A DNA stretch of 38,933 nucleotides, taken from assembly GCF_023072675.1 (NCBI RefSeq), contig NZ_JALLGL010000023.1, forward strand, positions 1-38,933, given 5' to 3'. Below are positions 7,990 to 17,498 of this stretch, one piece after another (position 1 is the stretch's first letter; every line of letters begins with the position of its first letter). The notes beneath the pieces are model-generated. The model was not told the DNA's origin, made no database searches, and saw nothing but the letters and a program-made list of their open reading frames with translations. Source of the stretch: Streptomyces sp. XM83C. Lineage in GTDB: Bacteria; Actinomycetota; Actinomycetes; Streptomycetales; Streptomycetaceae. The translations under genes and the position numbers were made by a program.

Positions 7990-9663
7990 GTGACCAGTCG
8001 ATACACATCACCCGCATCTCAGGGAGCGACCACCTCCTCCCTGCCGCCCCGCCGCCGTACGGTCGTCAAGGCCGCGGCGGCGGGCGCTGTTCTGGCCGGA
8101 CCGCTCACGGCCGCGGTCCCGGCCCGCGCGGCCGGACAGGCGCCGGCCTTTGTGCACGGTGTCGCCTCCGGCGACCCGCTGCCCGACGGCATATTGCTGT
8201 GGACCCGGGTGACGCCCACCCCCGACGCGGTGCCCGGCTCGGGGGCCGGGCCCGACACGCCCGTCGAGTGGGTCGTCGCCCGTGACAGGTCCCTGACGGA
8301 CGTGGTGGCCCGGGGGACCGTCACGGCGACGGCGGCCTCCGACCACACCGTGAAGGCCGATGTGCGCGGCCTCGCCCCGGCCACGGAGTACTTCTTCCGC
8401 TTCTCGGCGGGCGGCACCGACTCCCCCGTCGGCCGCACCCGCACCGCGCCCGCGAGCGACGCGTCCGTGGCGAACCTCCGCTTCGGTGTGGTCTCCTGCG
8501 CCAACTGGGAGGCCGGGTATTTCGCGCCGTACCGGCATCTGGCGGCGCGCGGCGACCTGGACGCCTGGCTGCATCTCGGGGACTACATCTACGAGTACAA
8601 GTCGGGCGAGTACACGGCGGGCGGGACGGTGGTCCGGCCGCACGAGCCGGCGCACGAGATCGTCACCCTCGCCGACTACCGCACCCGGCACGGGAAGTAC
8701 AAGACCGACCCGGATCTGCAGGCGCTGCACGCGGTCGCGCCGGTCGTCGCGATCTGGGACGACCACGAGTTCGCCGACAACGCCTGGTCCGGCGGGGCGG
8801 AGAACCACACCGAGGGCGCCGAGGGCACCTGGGCGGCCCGTCAGGCCGCGGCGAAGCAGGCGTACTTCGAGTGGATGCCGGTGCGTCCGGCGATCGCGGG
8901 GACGACGTACCGGCGGCTGCGCTTCGGCAAGCTGGCCGATCTGTCGCTGCTGGACCTGCGGTCCTTCCGTTCCCGGCAGGCGTCGACGGGCAGCGGTTCG
9001 GTGGACGACCCGGAGCGCACGCTCACCGGACGGGCGCAGCTGGACTGGCTGAAGGCCGGGCTGAGCGCGTCGGACACGACGTGGCGGCTGGTGGGCAACT
9101 CGGTGATGATGGCGCCGTTCGCGATCGGCTCGCTCTCCGCCGATCTGCTGCGCCCGCTGGCGAAGCTGCTCGGTCTGCCGCAGGAGGGTCTGGCTCTCAA
9201 CACCGACCAGTGGGACGGCTACACCGACGACCGGCGTGAGCTGCTGGCGCATCTGCGCTCCCACGCGATCCGCAACACGGTGTTCCTGACCGGGGACATC
9301 CACATGGCGTGGGCGAACGACGTGCCGGTGGACGCGGGGACGTATCCGCTGTCCGCCTCGGCGGCGACGGAGTTCGTGGTGACGTCGATGACGTCGGACA
9401 ACCTGAACGACTATGTGAAGACGCCGGAGGGCGTGGTGTCGGCGGTCGCGGCGCCGCTGATCCGCGCCGCGAACCGACACGTGCACTGGGTGGACACCGA
9501 CCGCCACGGCTTCGGCGTGCTGGACATCACGGCCGAGCGGGCGCAGATGGACTACTACGTCCTGTCGGACCGCAGGAAGCGGGACGCGACGGCGTCCTGG
9601 GCGCGTTCGTACCGCACGCGCAGCGGCACGCAGAAGGTGGAGCGGACGTACGACCCGGTGTGA
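7990..9663 (+). CDS. phoD: Secreted alkaline phosphatase, PhoD family
   Basis: The 557-residue enzyme is a PhoD-type phosphatase/phosphodiesterase that releases phosphate from esters outside the cell. The N-terminus has a Tat signal ([18 protein letters not shown], around residues 20-37) with cleavage probably after PARA. A PhoD N-terminal fibronectin-like domain (about 50-150) precedes the metallophosphatase core. Metal-site motifs are HLGDYIYEY (from residue 195), WDDHEF (256-261) and TGDIHMAW (434-441). Length is normal for the family. The GTG start has no clear ribosome binding site and follows an inverted repeat directly; an internal start would remove part of the Tat signal, so 7990 is kept. 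S. coelicolor has a phoD at the equivalent place (SCO2068, from memory). Confidence 0.93.
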   Translation: MTSRYTSPASQGATTSSLPPRRRTVVKAAAAGAVLAGPLTAAVPARAAGQAPAFVHGVASGDPLPDGILLWTRVTPTPDAVPGSGAGPDTPVEWVVARDRSLTDVVARGTVTATAASDHTVKADVRGLAPATEYFFRFSAGGTDSPVGRTRTAPASDASVANLRFGVVSCANWEAGYFAPYRHLAARGDLDAWLHLGDYIYEYKSGEYTAGGTVVRPHEPAHEIVTLADYRTRHGKYKTDPDLQALHAVAPVVAIWDDHEFADNAWSGGAENHTEGAEGTWAARQAAAKQAYFEWMPVRPAIAGTTYRRLRFGKLADLSLLDLRSFRSRQASTGSGSVDDPERTLTGRAQLDWLKAGLSASDTTWRLVGNSVMMAPFAIGSLSADLLRPLAKLLGLPQEGLALNTDQWDGYTDDRRELLAHLRSHAIRNTVFLTGDIHMAWANDVPVDAGTYPLSASAATEFVVTSMTSDNLNDYVKTPEGVVSAVAAPLIRAANRHVHWVDTDRHGFGVLDITAERAQMDYYVLSDRRKRDATASWARSYRTRSGTQKVERTYDPV

Positions 9664-9755
9664 CGGCCGGCGTACACGCCACGAGAGCCGTGAGGGTCGG
9701 TTTTCGGCCATCGCGACAGCTTGATTGAAGGGCTGACTTCTTCTCACGCCCTGAC

Positions 9756-9798
9756 GCGGGAGGTGTGAACCGCGGTCGAATCCGGACACACCTCCCGC
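9756..9798. terminator. Hairpin downstream of phoD
   Basis: A perfect 12-bp stem (9756-9767 with 9787-9798, core GGGAGGTGTG) closes a 19-nt loop, 92 bp after the phoD stop. It fits a terminator for phoD. It could instead be part of the control region of the protease gene. Confidence 0.6.
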
Positions 9799-9937
9799 CC
9801 TCATACAGGGGTATCCCTACGACCTGATCTGGCCAGATAGCCGCTCTTCCGACGTGGTCATGTCCACGTAATCTCCGGGCGTCGGCCAGGAAGAACCCTG
9901 GTCCGGCTTCTCCCCACAGCCTCCACCAGGAGACAAC
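9799..9937 (+). promoter_or_regulatory. Palindrome-rich control region upstream of the secreted metalloprotease
   Basis: Three symmetric elements occur within about 65 bp: AGGG-GTAT-CCCT at 9807-9818, the perfect 12-bp palindrome ATCTGGCCAGAT at 9827-9838, and ACGTGG/CCACGT with a 6-nt spacer at 9852-9869. The gene's ribosome binding site (AGGAGA) is near 9927-9932. I cannot place the promoter with confidence. The palindromes are candidate operators or leader-RNA hairpins. Confidence 0.45.
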
Positions 9938-10918
9938 ATGCGTGCGCTTGCCCGGATTTCTCCTCTCATGCGCAGACGCCTCATCGGCGCGGCCGTCGTG
10001 GCCGGAACCCTGATGCTCTCCCCCCTCTCGGCACCCACCACCGTCGCCGCGGCCGACAACCCCGCCGACACGAAGTGCGCCGACTCCGCCCCCGCCAACG
10101 CCCGCGTGGCCCGCCCGGGATCCGGCAACCACGCCGCCGACCCCAACGAGCTGACCGACGCCCAGGCCAAGGCCATCGACGCCGACCTGCGGAAGAAGGT
10201 GTCGCAGCTGCGCGCCACCGGCCGCAGCTCGGCCGCGCTGGCCGCCACCACCACCATCCCGGTGTACTTCCACGTCATCCACAAGGGCTCGACCGGCAAG
10301 CTCAGCGCCTCCGCCATCAACGCCCAGATGAGCGTGCTGAACGCGGCCTACTCCGGCCAGGGCACCGGCAACGTCGACACCGGCTTCCGCTTCACGCTGG
10401 CCGGCACCGACTACACCGACAACTCCAGCTGGTACAACGTCTCCGACGGCTCCTCCGCCGAGCGGGCGATGAAGAAGGCCCTGCGCAAGGGCGGCGCCAA
10501 CGCCCTGAACATCTACACCGCCAACCTCGGCGGCGGGCTGCTCGGCTGGGCCACCTTCCCCAGCTCCTACAAGTCCAGCCCGACCATGGACGGCGTGGTC
10601 ATCCTCAACTCGTCCCTGCCGGGCGGCTCCGCCACCAACTACAACCAGGGCGACACCGCCACCCACGAGGTGGGCCACTGGCTGGGCCTGTACCACACCT
10701 TCCAGGGCGGCTGCAGCGGCAACGGCGACTACGTCTCCGACACCCCGGCCGAGTCGAGCCCCGCCTACGAGTGCCCGACGGGCCGGGACACCTGCACCAG
10801 CACGGGAGTCGACCCGATCCACAACTTCATGGACTACACGTACGACTCCTGCATGTACCAGTTCACCTCGGGCCAGGTGACGCGCATGCAGCAGAGCTGG
10901 ACCGCCTACCGCGGCTGA
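9938..10918 (+). CDS. Secreted zinc metalloprotease, M43 (pappalysin/cytophagalysin) family
   Basis: The 326-residue protein begins with a Sec-type signal peptide (basic [15 protein letters not shown], hydrophobic core, cleavage probably near TVAAADN, residue 38). A propeptide-like region precedes the catalytic domain. The metzincin zinc site [11 protein letters not shown] is at residues 243-253 (H243, E244, H247, H253), and the Met-turn methionine is M298 (NFMDYT). Cysteines flanking both motifs probably form disulfides. It should cleave proteins or peptides outside the cell. ATG at 9938 has AGGAGA upstream. It appears to be a single gene: a hairpin lies upstream, and the next gene is convergent and ends 10 bp after it. 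Confidence 0.93.
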   Translation: MRALARISPLMRRRLIGAAVVAGTLMLSPLSAPTTVAAADNPADTKCADSAPANARVARPGSGNHAADPNELTDAQAKAIDADLRKKVSQLRATGRSSAALAATTTIPVYFHVIHKGSTGKLSASAINAQMSVLNAAYSGQGTGNVDTGFRFTLAGTDYTDNSSWYNVSDGSSAERAMKKALRKGGANALNIYTANLGGGLLGWATFPSSYKSSPTMDGVVILNSSLPGGSATNYNQGDTATHEVGHWLGLYHTFQGGCSGNGDYVSDTPAESSPAYECPTGRDTCTSTGVDPIHNFMDYTYDSCMYQFTSGQVTRMQQSWTAYRG

Positions 10919-10928
10919 GTCCTTCGCC

Positions 10929-11498
10929 CTACAGGCCGCTGAGGAAGCCGAGCGCCACCCGCCAGGTGGCCTCGGCCGCCTCCGCGTCCCAGTCGGGCAG
11001 GCCGGGGTCGGTGTAGAGGTGGCCGGCCCCGGCGTACCGGTACACCTCGACGTCGGCGCCCGCACGGCCCATCTGCAGATACCAGGCGCTCAGCCAGTCG
11101 TCCGTCTCGAACGGGTCCGGCTCCGCCACATGCAGCTGCACCGGCAGCTCGTCCACGTGCGCGTTCGGCGCCAGATCGGACGTGCCGTGCAGAAGCAGCA
11201 GACCGCGCGCCTTCTCGTCACCGAGGGCCAGGGTCTGCGCGATGGACGCGCCGAGCGAGAACCCGGCGTAGACCAGGCCGCGCTCCGAGTACGGCGCGGC
11301 GGCCAGCACGGCCCGCTTCAGCAGCTCGTCCTTGCCGATCTCCTCCTTGTGCGCCATGCCCTCCTCGACCGTGTCGAACGTCCTGCCGTCGAAGAGGTCC
11401 GGCGTCCACACCTCGTGCCCGGCCCCCCGCAGCCGGTCGGCGGCGTCGCGCACCGCGGGGCGCAGTCCATAGGTCGAGTGGAAGAGCATGATGTTCAT
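10929..11498 (-). CDS. Dienelactone hydrolase family alpha/beta-hydrolase
   Basis: From the ATG at 11498 the protein has 189 residues and starts MNIMLFHSTYGL, the usual first strand and oxyanion-hole region of this family. The nucleophile elbow is GFSLGAS with Ser81, where classical dienelactone hydrolases have Cys. The acid is probably Asp128 (EPDPF) and the base His160 (GAGHLYTD). Substrate unknown; many such proteins are general esterases. An upstream in-frame start at 11537 would add 13 Arg-rich residues that do not look like the family. The gene is divergent from the MscS-type gene with 77 bp between, and convergent with the protease gene. Confidence 0.85.
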   Translation of the reverse strand: MNIMLFHSTYGLRPAVRDAADRLRGAGHEVWTPDLFDGRTFDTVEEGMAHKEEIGKDELLKRAVLAAAPYSERGLVYAGFSLGASIAQTLALGDEKARGLLLLHGTSDLAPNAHVDELPVQLHVAEPDPFETDDWLSAWYLQMGRAGADVEVYRYAGAGHLYTDPGLPDWDAEAAEATWRVALGFLSGL

Positions 11499-11575
11499 GG
11501 ACCCATGGTGCCGTACCCGCCGCGTCCGATAACTCACATGTTCGTCCCCCGGGCCCGGCGGTTAGGTTCGGTGGC

Positions 11576-12742
11576 ATGGAGAATCTGCTCCGCCCGCTGA
11601 TCGTCGTCGGCGGCTCGGTCGTCCTCACCCTCGCCCTGGGCTGGGCCACGGACCAGCTGCTGCGCAAGGCCGACGCCCGCAGTCCGCACACCCCGCTGTG
11701 GGGGCTGCTGCGGCGCGCCCGCGTCCCGTACCAGCTGGTCCTGTGCACCGCGCTGCTCCGGGGCTCCTACGTGCAGGCCGGTGTGCTGCCCCGACACCGG
11801 ACCGGTGTCGGGCAGACGCTGACCCTGGTGCTGATCGGCTCCGCCGCCTGGCTGGTGATCCGGATCGCGGCGGCGGTCGTCGAGACCTCCTACAGCCGCT
11901 ACGCCAACGCCCGTATGCACAGCGACCCGGCCCGCGTGCGCCGGGTGCGCACCCAGGTGACGCTGATCATGCGGGTGGTGTCGGCGGTCGTCGGCGTGGT
12001 CGCCGTCGCCTCGATGCTGCTGACGTTCCCCGCGATGCGCGCCGCCGGCGCCTCCCTGCTCGCCTCGGCCGGCATCCTCGGCATCGTCGCCGGTGTGGCC
12101 GCCCAGTCGACGCTGAGCAACATGTTCGCCGGGTTGCAGATCGCGTTCGGGGACATGGTCCGCATCGGGGACACCGTCGTGGTGGACGGCGAGTGGGGCA
12201 CCGTCGAGGAGATCACGCTGACCTTCCTCACCGTGCGGACCTGGGACGAACGCCGGATCACCATGCCGGTGTCGTACTTCACCTCGAAGCCGTTCGAGAA
12301 CTGGTCGCGCGGCACCCCGCAGATGACCGGCACCGTCTTCTGGCATCTGGACCACTCCGCGCCCATCGAGGCGATGCGCGAACAACTGCGCGACATCCTG
12401 CGCGCCTGCCCCGCCTGGGACGGCCGCAACTGCACCCTGGCCGTCACCGACTCCACGCCCAACACCATCGAGGTACGCGCCCTGGTGACGGCGAAGGACG
12501 CCGACGACATCTGGACGGTACGGGTCACCGTGCGCGAGCAGATGATCCGCTGGCTGTGCGAGCAGCACCCGTACGCGCTGCCCCGCGTCAACACCGCGGA
12601 CGCGGCCCTGCCGCCCGGTGTGCCGCCCGCCCGCACGGCACCGGACGGCCCGGTGCGCGCGACGCCGGACGCCCCGGACCGCAGCGCCCCGGAGCCCCGC
12701 GCCCGGCGCGCCCACGGGACGCCGCGCGGCGGGCGGCCGTGA
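11576..12742 (+). CDS. MscS-type small-conductance mechanosensitive channel
   Basis: The 388-residue membrane protein has hydrophobic segments at about residues 5-27, 52-70, 80-103, 128-150 and a pore-lining Gly/Ala-rich helix at about 157-190 (GILGIVAGVAAQSTLSNMFA). The MscS beta domain follows (FGDMVRIGDTVVVDGEWGTVEEI, then ITMPVSYF). MscS channels open under membrane tension and release solutes on osmotic downshift. The last 50 residues or so are a Pro/Arg/Ala-rich tail that looks disordered. The start lies 77 bp from the divergent hydrolase gene; the ribosome binding site is weak (GTTCGGTGGC). The stop lies 12 bp from the stop of the convergent SDR gene. Confidence 0.9.
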   Translation: MENLLRPLIVVGGSVVLTLALGWATDQLLRKADARSPHTPLWGLLRRARVPYQLVLCTALLRGSYVQAGVLPRHRTGVGQTLTLVLIGSAAWLVIRIAAAVVETSYSRYANARMHSDPARVRRVRTQVTLIMRVVSAVVGVVAVASMLLTFPAMRAAGASLLASAGILGIVAGVAAQSTLSNMFAGLQIAFGDMVRIGDTVVVDGEWGTVEEITLTFLTVRTWDERRITMPVSYFTSKPFENWSRGTPQMTGTVFWHLDHSAPIEAMREQLRDILRACPAWDGRNCTLAVTDSTPNTIEVRALVTAKDADDIWTVRVTVREQMIRWLCEQHPYALPRVNTADAALPPGVPPARTAPDGPVRATPDAPDRSAPEPRARRAHGTPRGGRP

Positions 12743-12754
12743 GCGGCGCTCGGA

Positions 12755-13495
12755 TCAGTGGCCGCGCTCGGCGCCGCCGTTGACCTGGATGATCTGCGAG
12801 GTGATGTGCCCGGCGCCCGGCGAGGCCAGCCAATGCAGGGTGGCCGCCACATCGCCGGGCGTGCCGGCGCGGCCGGTGGAGGTCTCGGCGATGCGCTGGG
12901 CGCGCCGCTCCTCGGTCATGGCGTCGCCGAAGAACTCGGTGTCCTCGACGTAGCCGGGAGCGACCACGTTCACCGTGACGCCCCTCGGGCCGAGCTGCCG
13001 GGCCAGGTCGTGGGCGTACGGGTGCAGGGCAGCCTTCGCGGCGGCGTACGCCCCGCTGCCCGAGCCGCGGTAGGCCGCGATGGAGCTGATGAACAGGACC
13101 CGGCCCCCGGGGTCGGCGAGCCGGTTCTTCAGCGCCTCGGTGAGCAGCACCGCGGTGAGGGTGTTGGTACGGAAGTTCAGCGTCCAGTCGTGGGCGACGG
13201 TGTCGAGGGGGTCGTCGCTCGGGCTCGGCGGCTCCAGATACCCGGCGCCGCCCGCGCTGTGGATCAGCACATCGACGGTGCCCAGCTCCTCGGCGACGAA
13301 CCGGGCCACGCCCCGTACGTCGTCCGGTGCCGACAGGTCGGCGGCGTAGGTGAGCGCGCCGGGCACCCCGGCCTTCCGGAGGACCTCCGCGCGCCGGCCG
13401 AGCAGCAGCACCTGGTCGCCGTCGGCCGCGAAGACCCGCGCCGCGGCGAGTCCGATCCCCGTACCACCACCACTGATCACCACGTTGCGAGCCAT
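12755..13495 (-). CDS. Short-chain dehydrogenase/reductase (SDR)
   Basis: The 246-residue protein is a classical SDR with one Rossmann domain. The cofactor loop SGGGTGIG is at residues 8-15, LLLGRR marks the end of the second strand (Arg suggests NADP(H) preference), and NNAG is replaced by HSAGGAG. The catalytic residues are the Ser of FISSIAAYRG and the YAAAK of GAYAAAKAAL. The C-terminus has the usual ITSQIIQVNGG. Substrate unknown. The ATG at 13495 has AGGA 8 nt upstream; the frame is open far upstream only as antisense to the antiporter gene. It follows the antiporter gene by 74 bp on the same strand, so the two could be co-transcribed. Confidence 0.92.
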   Translation of the reverse strand: MARNVVISGGGTGIGLAAARVFAADGDQVLLLGRRAEVLRKAGVPGALTYAADLSAPDDVRGVARFVAEELGTVDVLIHSAGGAGYLEPPSPSDDPLDTVAHDWTLNFRTNTLTAVLLTEALKNRLADPGGRVLFISSIAAYRGSGSGAYAAAKAALHPYAHDLARQLGPRGVTVNVVAPGYVEDTEFFGDAMTEERRAQRIAETSTGRAGTPGDVAATLHWLASPGAGHITSQIIQVNGGAERGH

Positions 13496-13569
13496 GATCC
13501 GCATCCTAGGTCCGCGGCGCGGTACAGCGCGGGAAATCGTCCCCGCCCGGTTTCCGGGGTCCTCCGGGC

Positions 13570-15156
13570 TCAGCGCAGGCTGCGCACGTCCAGGTGGCGC
13601 AGTACCCGGTCGACCACCTCGGGGTCGGCTCCCGGCTCGCTGCGCGCGGACAGCACCTCGTGCCGTGCGGCGCTGAGCAGTTCGCTCTGGATCCGCCGCA
13701 GCCGGTGCAGGCGCTGCATCCGCTTCTCGTGGGCCTCCAGGCGTTCCTCGTCGCCGAGGTCCGGGTTGATGCGCACCCCGATCTCCACGGCGCGGCGCAG
13801 CAACTGCTCGGTCAGCTCGTCCGGCAGTTCCTCGGTCTCCTCGATCTCCTTCAGGCGCCGCTTGGCGGCCTTGGCGGCGCGGAGCGCCAGCTCGCGCTCG
13901 AAGGCCTTCTCCCGCTCGCTGTCCGACTCCACGCCGAGTCGGCGCACCAGCGTCGTCAGGGTCAGCCCTTGCAGCAGCAGCGTCGCCATGATCACGCCGA
14001 AGGCGATGAAGACGATCTCGTCGCGGTCGGGGAAGGGGCCGCCCTCGTCGGTGGTGAGCGGGACGGCCAGCGCCAGGGCCACCGACGCCACGCCGCGCAT
14101 CCCCGACCACCACATGATCACGGTCTCGCGCCAGCTCATCGGGACTTCCTCGGTGAAGTCGCGGCGCGCGTGCAGCCGTTTGGTCAGCCAGGTCGCCGGC
14201 AGCAGCCACGCCAGCCGGACGACGACCACCGTGCCGACGACGGCGCCGGCCCAGCCGAGCATCTCGGCCCAGCGTCCCTCGGCGGTGCGGACGGCGTTGT
14301 GCAGTTCCAGGCCGATCAGCCCGAACGCGACGCCGGTGACGAGGGTGTCGACGATGTCCCAGAAGGTGTGCCCGGCGAGCCGGGTCATGACGTCGTCGGC
14401 GTCGATGGCGTACTCGGCGAGGAACATCGCCGTGACCAGCACGGCGAGCACCCCGGAGCCGTGCAGCTCCTCGCTGAGGACGTACGAGGCGTACGGCACG
14501 AGCAGGGTCAGGCCGATCTGAAGGGTGGGGTCGTCGAGCAGGTCGAGCAGTTTGCTCGCGCCCCAGCCGAGGGCGAGGCCGAGGCCCGTCGCGACGACCG
14601 CGGACAGCAGGAAGTCGAGCCCGGCCTCCCAGGCCGAGAAGTGGCCGCTGGCGACGGCGGCGATGGCCACGTTGTACAGCACGATGGCCGTGACGTCGTT
14701 GAACAGGCCCTCGCCCTCCAGGATGGAGACGAGCCGGCGCGGCAGCCCGAGTTTCCCGGCGACGGCGGTCGCCGCGACCGGGTCGGGCGGCGCGACCAGC
14801 GCGCCGAGCGCGACGGCCGCGGCGACGGGCAGCCCCGGCACGATCTCGTGCGCCACGGCCGCCACGCACGCCGTGGTGACCAGCACCAGGGCCACGGCGA
14901 GCAGCAGGATCGGCCGCACGTTGGCCGCGAACTGCCGCCAGGAGGTGCGCCGGACCGCCGCGTACAGCAGCGGGGGCAGCAGCAGCGGCAGGATCAGCTC
15001 GGGCGGGATGTCGACGTTCGGCACGAACGGCAGCAGCGCGAGGACGATGCCGAGCAGTGTCATCAGCACCGGCGGGGGCAGCCGCAGCCGGTCCCCGACC
15101 GGGACGCTCACCACGGCCCCGAGCAACAGCACGAACAGCAGGGCCAGCTGGTCCAC
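13570..15156 (-). CDS. Na+/H+ antiporter, CPA1 (NhaP) family
   Basis: The 528-residue protein has about twelve membrane segments over residues 1-400 and a charged cytoplasmic tail (about 415-528) rich in Glu/Arg that is probably helical. Typical CPA1 motifs are VAPPDPVAATAV (first ion-binding helix) and EGEGLFNDVTAIVLY, with the conserved Asp of the FND motif. Family members exchange Na+ or K+ for H+ across the membrane in pH and salt homeostasis. The GTG start at 15156 has GGAG 8 nt upstream. It is followed on the same strand by the SDR gene. Confidence 0.92.
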   Translation of the reverse strand: MDQLALLFVLLLGAVVSVPVGDRLRLPPPVLMTLLGIVLALLPFVPNVDIPPELILPLLLPPLLYAAVRRTSWRQFAANVRPILLLAVALVLVTTACVAAVAHEIVPGLPVAAAVALGALVAPPDPVAATAVAGKLGLPRRLVSILEGEGLFNDVTAIVLYNVAIAAVASGHFSAWEAGLDFLLSAVVATGLGLALGWGASKLLDLLDDPTLQIGLTLLVPYASYVLSEELHGSGVLAVLVTAMFLAEYAIDADDVMTRLAGHTFWDIVDTLVTGVAFGLIGLELHNAVRTAEGRWAEMLGWAGAVVGTVVVVRLAWLLPATWLTKRLHARRDFTEEVPMSWRETVIMWWSGMRGVASVALALAVPLTTDEGGPFPDRDEIVFIAFGVIMATLLLQGLTLTTLVRRLGVESDSEREKAFERELALRAAKAAKRRLKEIEETEELPDELTEQLLRRAVEIGVRINPDLGDEERLEAHEKRMQRLHRLRRIQSELLSAARHEVLSARSEPGADPEVVDRVLRHLDVRSLR

Positions 15157-15188
15157 GGTCAGCGCTCCGGAGGGTCGACGGTCCGACG

Positions 15189-15227
15189 GGCAGGGCTCCA
15201 GCCTGCCACGGCCCTGATCGCGCCGTG
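15189..15227 (-). terminator. Two small hairpins after the rluD-GNAT operon
   Basis: CACGGC/GCCGTG (15207-15212 with 15222-15227) and GGCAGG/CCTGCC (15189-15194 with 15202-15207) form two adjacent 6-bp stems just downstream of the GNAT gene stop (15244, minus strand) and upstream of the antiporter gene. They are plausible as a terminator but neither is strong. Confidence 0.4.
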
Positions 15228-15243
15228 GGGTGCGACCCGGCGC

Positions 15244-15714
15244 CTACAGGGCGCGCCGCATGCCGCGGTGCGGGATGCCCGCTTCCTGGTACTCCTCGCC
15301 GTACGGGCTGTAGCCCAGCCGCTCGTAGAAGCCGAGGGCGTGGGTCTGCGCGTGCAGGTCGACGGCGGTGAGGCCGCGGTCGCGTGCCGCGTCCTCGATG
15401 GCCCGCACGAGGGCGGCGCCTACGCCCAGGCCGCGCGCCTCACGGGACACGGCGAGGCGGCCGAGGGAGCCGACGGCGGGGTCGCCGGTGCCCTGGGCGA
15501 GCGCGGCCTGCCCCGTGAGCAGCCGGCCGGTGCCGAGGGCGACGCCGTCCTCGTCGACGGCGAGCACATGGACCGCGCCGGCGTCGTGCTCGTCGTACTC
15601 GATCTCCTCCGGGACGCCCTGCTCGGCGACGAAGACCTGCTTGCGCAGCGCGAAGCACAGCTCACGGTCGGCGGGGTCCTCGGCCACGCGCACCGTGTAC
15701 GCGCGCCGGGTCAT
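15244..15714 (-). CDS. GNAT family N-acetyltransferase
   Basis: The 156-residue protein shows the GNAT fold: an N-terminal region [25 protein letters not shown] like that of ElaA-type acetyltransferases, strand 4 ([15 protein letters not shown]), the acetyl-CoA pyrophosphate loop [10 protein letters not shown] (around residues 96-105), and a C-terminal [15 protein letters not shown]. The acceptor substrate cannot be deduced. The ATG at 15714 overlaps the TGA of the upstream pseudouridine synthase gene (ATGA), so the two are translationally coupled. Confidence 0.92.
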   Translation of the reverse strand: MTRRAYTVRVAEDPADRELCFALRKQVFVAEQGVPEEIEYDEHDAGAVHVLAVDEDGVALGTGRLLTGQAALAQGTGDPAVGSLGRLAVSREARGLGVGAALVRAIEDAARDRGLTAVDLHAQTHALGFYERLGYSPYGEEYQEAGIPHRGMRRAL

Positions 15715-16655
15715 CCGTAGGTCTCCTCGCGCACCTGGTCCAGGGCCTTCTTCAGGTCCTCGGGGTAGTCGCTGGTGAACTCGACCCATTCGCCGCTGCC
15801 GGGGTGCTCGAAGCCGAGCCGTACGGCGTGCAGCCACTGGCGGGTGATGCGCAGCCGCTTGGCGAGGGTCGGGTCGGCGCCGTAGGTGAGGTCGCCGACG
15901 CAGGGGTGGCGGTGGGCGGCCATGTGGACGCGGATCTGGTGGGTGCGGCCCGTCTCCAGCTTCACGTCGAGCAGGGACGCGGCGCGGAAGGCCTCGATGA
16001 GGTCGTAGTGCGTCACGGAGGGCTTGCCGTCCGCGGTGACCGCCCATTTGTAGTCGTGGTTGGGGTGGCGGCCGATGGGCGCGTCGATGGTGCCGCTCGT
16101 CGGGTCGGGGTGGCCCTGGACCAGGGTGTGGTAGCGCTTGTCGACCGTGCGCTCCTTGAACTGGCGCTTCAGCGAGGTGTACGCGTACTCCGACTTGGCC
16201 ACCACCATCAGGCCGGACGTGCCGACGTCGAGGCGGTGCACGATGCCCTGGCGCTCGGCGGCGCCGGACGTGGAGATGCGGTAGCCGGCGGCGGCGAGTC
16301 CGCCGATGACGGTCGGGCCGGTCCAGCCGGGGCTGGGGTGGGCGGCGACACCGACCGGCTTGACGATCACGACCACGTCCTCGTCGTCGTGCACGATCTC
16401 CATGCCCTCGACCGGTTCCGCGACGACCTGCACCGGGGCGGGCGCCTGCGGCATCTCGACCTCCAGCCAGGCCCCGCCGCGCACCCGCTCGGACTTGCCG
16501 ACCGCCGTGCCGTCGACCAGCACCTTGCCCGCCGCGGCCAGCTCCGCGGCCTTGGTGCGGGAGAAGCCGAACATGCGGGAGATGGCGGCGTCGACGCGCT
16601 CGCCCTCCAGGCCGTCGGGCACGGGCAGGGTACGGATCTCGGGAATCGTGCTCAC
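15711..16655 (-). CDS. rluD: RluA/RluD-family 23S rRNA pseudouridine synthase
   Basis: The 314-residue protein converts specific uridines of RNA, most likely 23S rRNA, to pseudouridine. An S4 RNA-binding domain occupies about residues 12-75 ([20 protein letters not shown]). The synthase domain contains [15 protein letters not shown] with the catalytic Asp, followed by KRYHTLVQG and the [11 protein letters not shown] motif. The GTG at 16655 ([13 protein letters not shown]) fits the family start; the frame continues upstream only as low-complexity Arg-rich sequence. In many actinobacteria it sits next to lspA as here. The symbol is by family resemblance; RluD versus other RluA members is not settled from sequence alone. 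Confidence 0.93.
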   Translation of the reverse strand: MSTIPEIRTLPVPDGLEGERVDAAISRMFGFSRTKAAELAAAGKVLVDGTAVGKSERVRGGAWLEVEMPQAPAPVQVVAEPVEGMEIVHDDEDVVVIVKPVGVAAHPSPGWTGPTVIGGLAAAGYRISTSGAAERQGIVHRLDVGTSGLMVVAKSEYAYTSLKRQFKERTVDKRYHTLVQGHPDPTSGTIDAPIGRHPNHDYKWAVTADGKPSVTHYDLIEAFRAASLLDVKLETGRTHQIRVHMAAHRHPCVGDLTYGADPTLAKRLRITRQWLHAVRLGFEHPGSGEWVEFTSDYPEDLKKALDQVREETYG

Positions 16656-16840
16656 CCGTCGAGTATGCCGGACGGGCCGCACACGCCCGAACGGGCCTGT
16701 GGAAAACCCGGCGTCCCGGTGGGTGCGGGGCTCGCGTCTGAGGCCCGGGCTTGCGCCTGACGTCCGCTCGACGCCGTACGGCGCCCGGACCGCGTGCCCC
16801 GGTGGCGCACGGCGTTCGCGTTCGGCCCTCGCCGGGGCGT

Positions 16841-17431
16841 TCAGTCCTTGTGGACGGTGCCGTCCGGGTCGAGGCCCCGGAACGACAGCAGCACGATCAG
16901 GATGCCGCCGCACACGATCGCCGAGTCGGCCAGGTTGAACACGGCGAAGTGCTTGGGCGCGATGAAGTCCACGACCTCGCCCTTGAAGACGCCCGGCGAG
17001 CGGAAGATCCGGTCGGTGAGGTTGCCGAGCGCCCCGCCGAGCAGCAGGCCCAGCGCGATCGCCCAGGGCAGGCTGTACAGCTTGCGCGCCAGCCGGATGA
17101 TCACCACGATCACCGCCGCCGCGATCACCGTGAAGATGATCGTGAACGCCTGCCCGAAGCCGAAGGCGGCGCCCGGGTTGCGCAGCGCGTTCAGCTCCAG
17201 CCAGTCCCCGATGAGCTGGATCGGTTCACGGTGTTCCAGCCGCGCCACCACCAGCATCTTGCTGGCGAGGTCGATGGCGTAGGCGAAGGCGGCCACCACG
17301 AACAGCACGGCGATCCGCCGCCTGCCGCGCGGCCGCTCGGCCGCCGCGCCCTGTTCACCCGCTCCGGCCGCCTCCGCGCCGCTGCCACCAGGGGTGTCCG
17401 GCGTACCGATGATGCGCTCCGCCTCTGCCAC
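16841..17431 (-). CDS. lspA: Lipoprotein signal peptidase II
   Basis: The 196-residue integral membrane protease cleaves the signal peptide of diacylated prolipoproteins. After a hydrophilic N-terminal extension of about 38 residues (longer than in E. coli) come four membrane segments. The catalytic aspartates lie in GNLTDRIFR and [12 protein letters not shown], the two signature motifs. NPGAAFGF is the conserved loop before the second segment. The GTG at 17431 is preceded by AAGGA at 5 nt. It lies between the TraR/DksA gene and the pseudouridine synthase gene, all on the minus strand, with 185 bp before the latter. Confidence 0.96.
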   Translation of the reverse strand: MAEAERIIGTPDTPGGSGAEAAGAGEQGAAAERPRGRRRIAVLFVVAAFAYAIDLASKMLVVARLEHREPIQLIGDWLELNALRNPGAAFGFGQAFTIIFTVIAAAVIVVIIRLARKLYSLPWAIALGLLLGGALGNLTDRIFRSPGVFKGEVVDFIAPKHFAVFNLADSAIVCGGILIVLLSFRGLDPDGTVHKD

Positions 17432-17498
17432 GTGAGTCCTTCAACCTAGGTGCCTGACTGGTGACGAGGGTACGGCACGCCCCGGCACGCCCACCTGC

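Noticed and set aside
8008..9804. Minus-strand 598-residue frame antisense to phoD
   Set aside because: Arg/Val/His-rich shadow with no motif; phoD on the plus strand has all metal-site motifs.
13594..15720. Long plus-strand frame antisense to the antiporter and GNAT genes
   Set aside because: Gln/His/Arg/Gly-rich low complexity without domains or a credible start; explained by the minus-strand genes.
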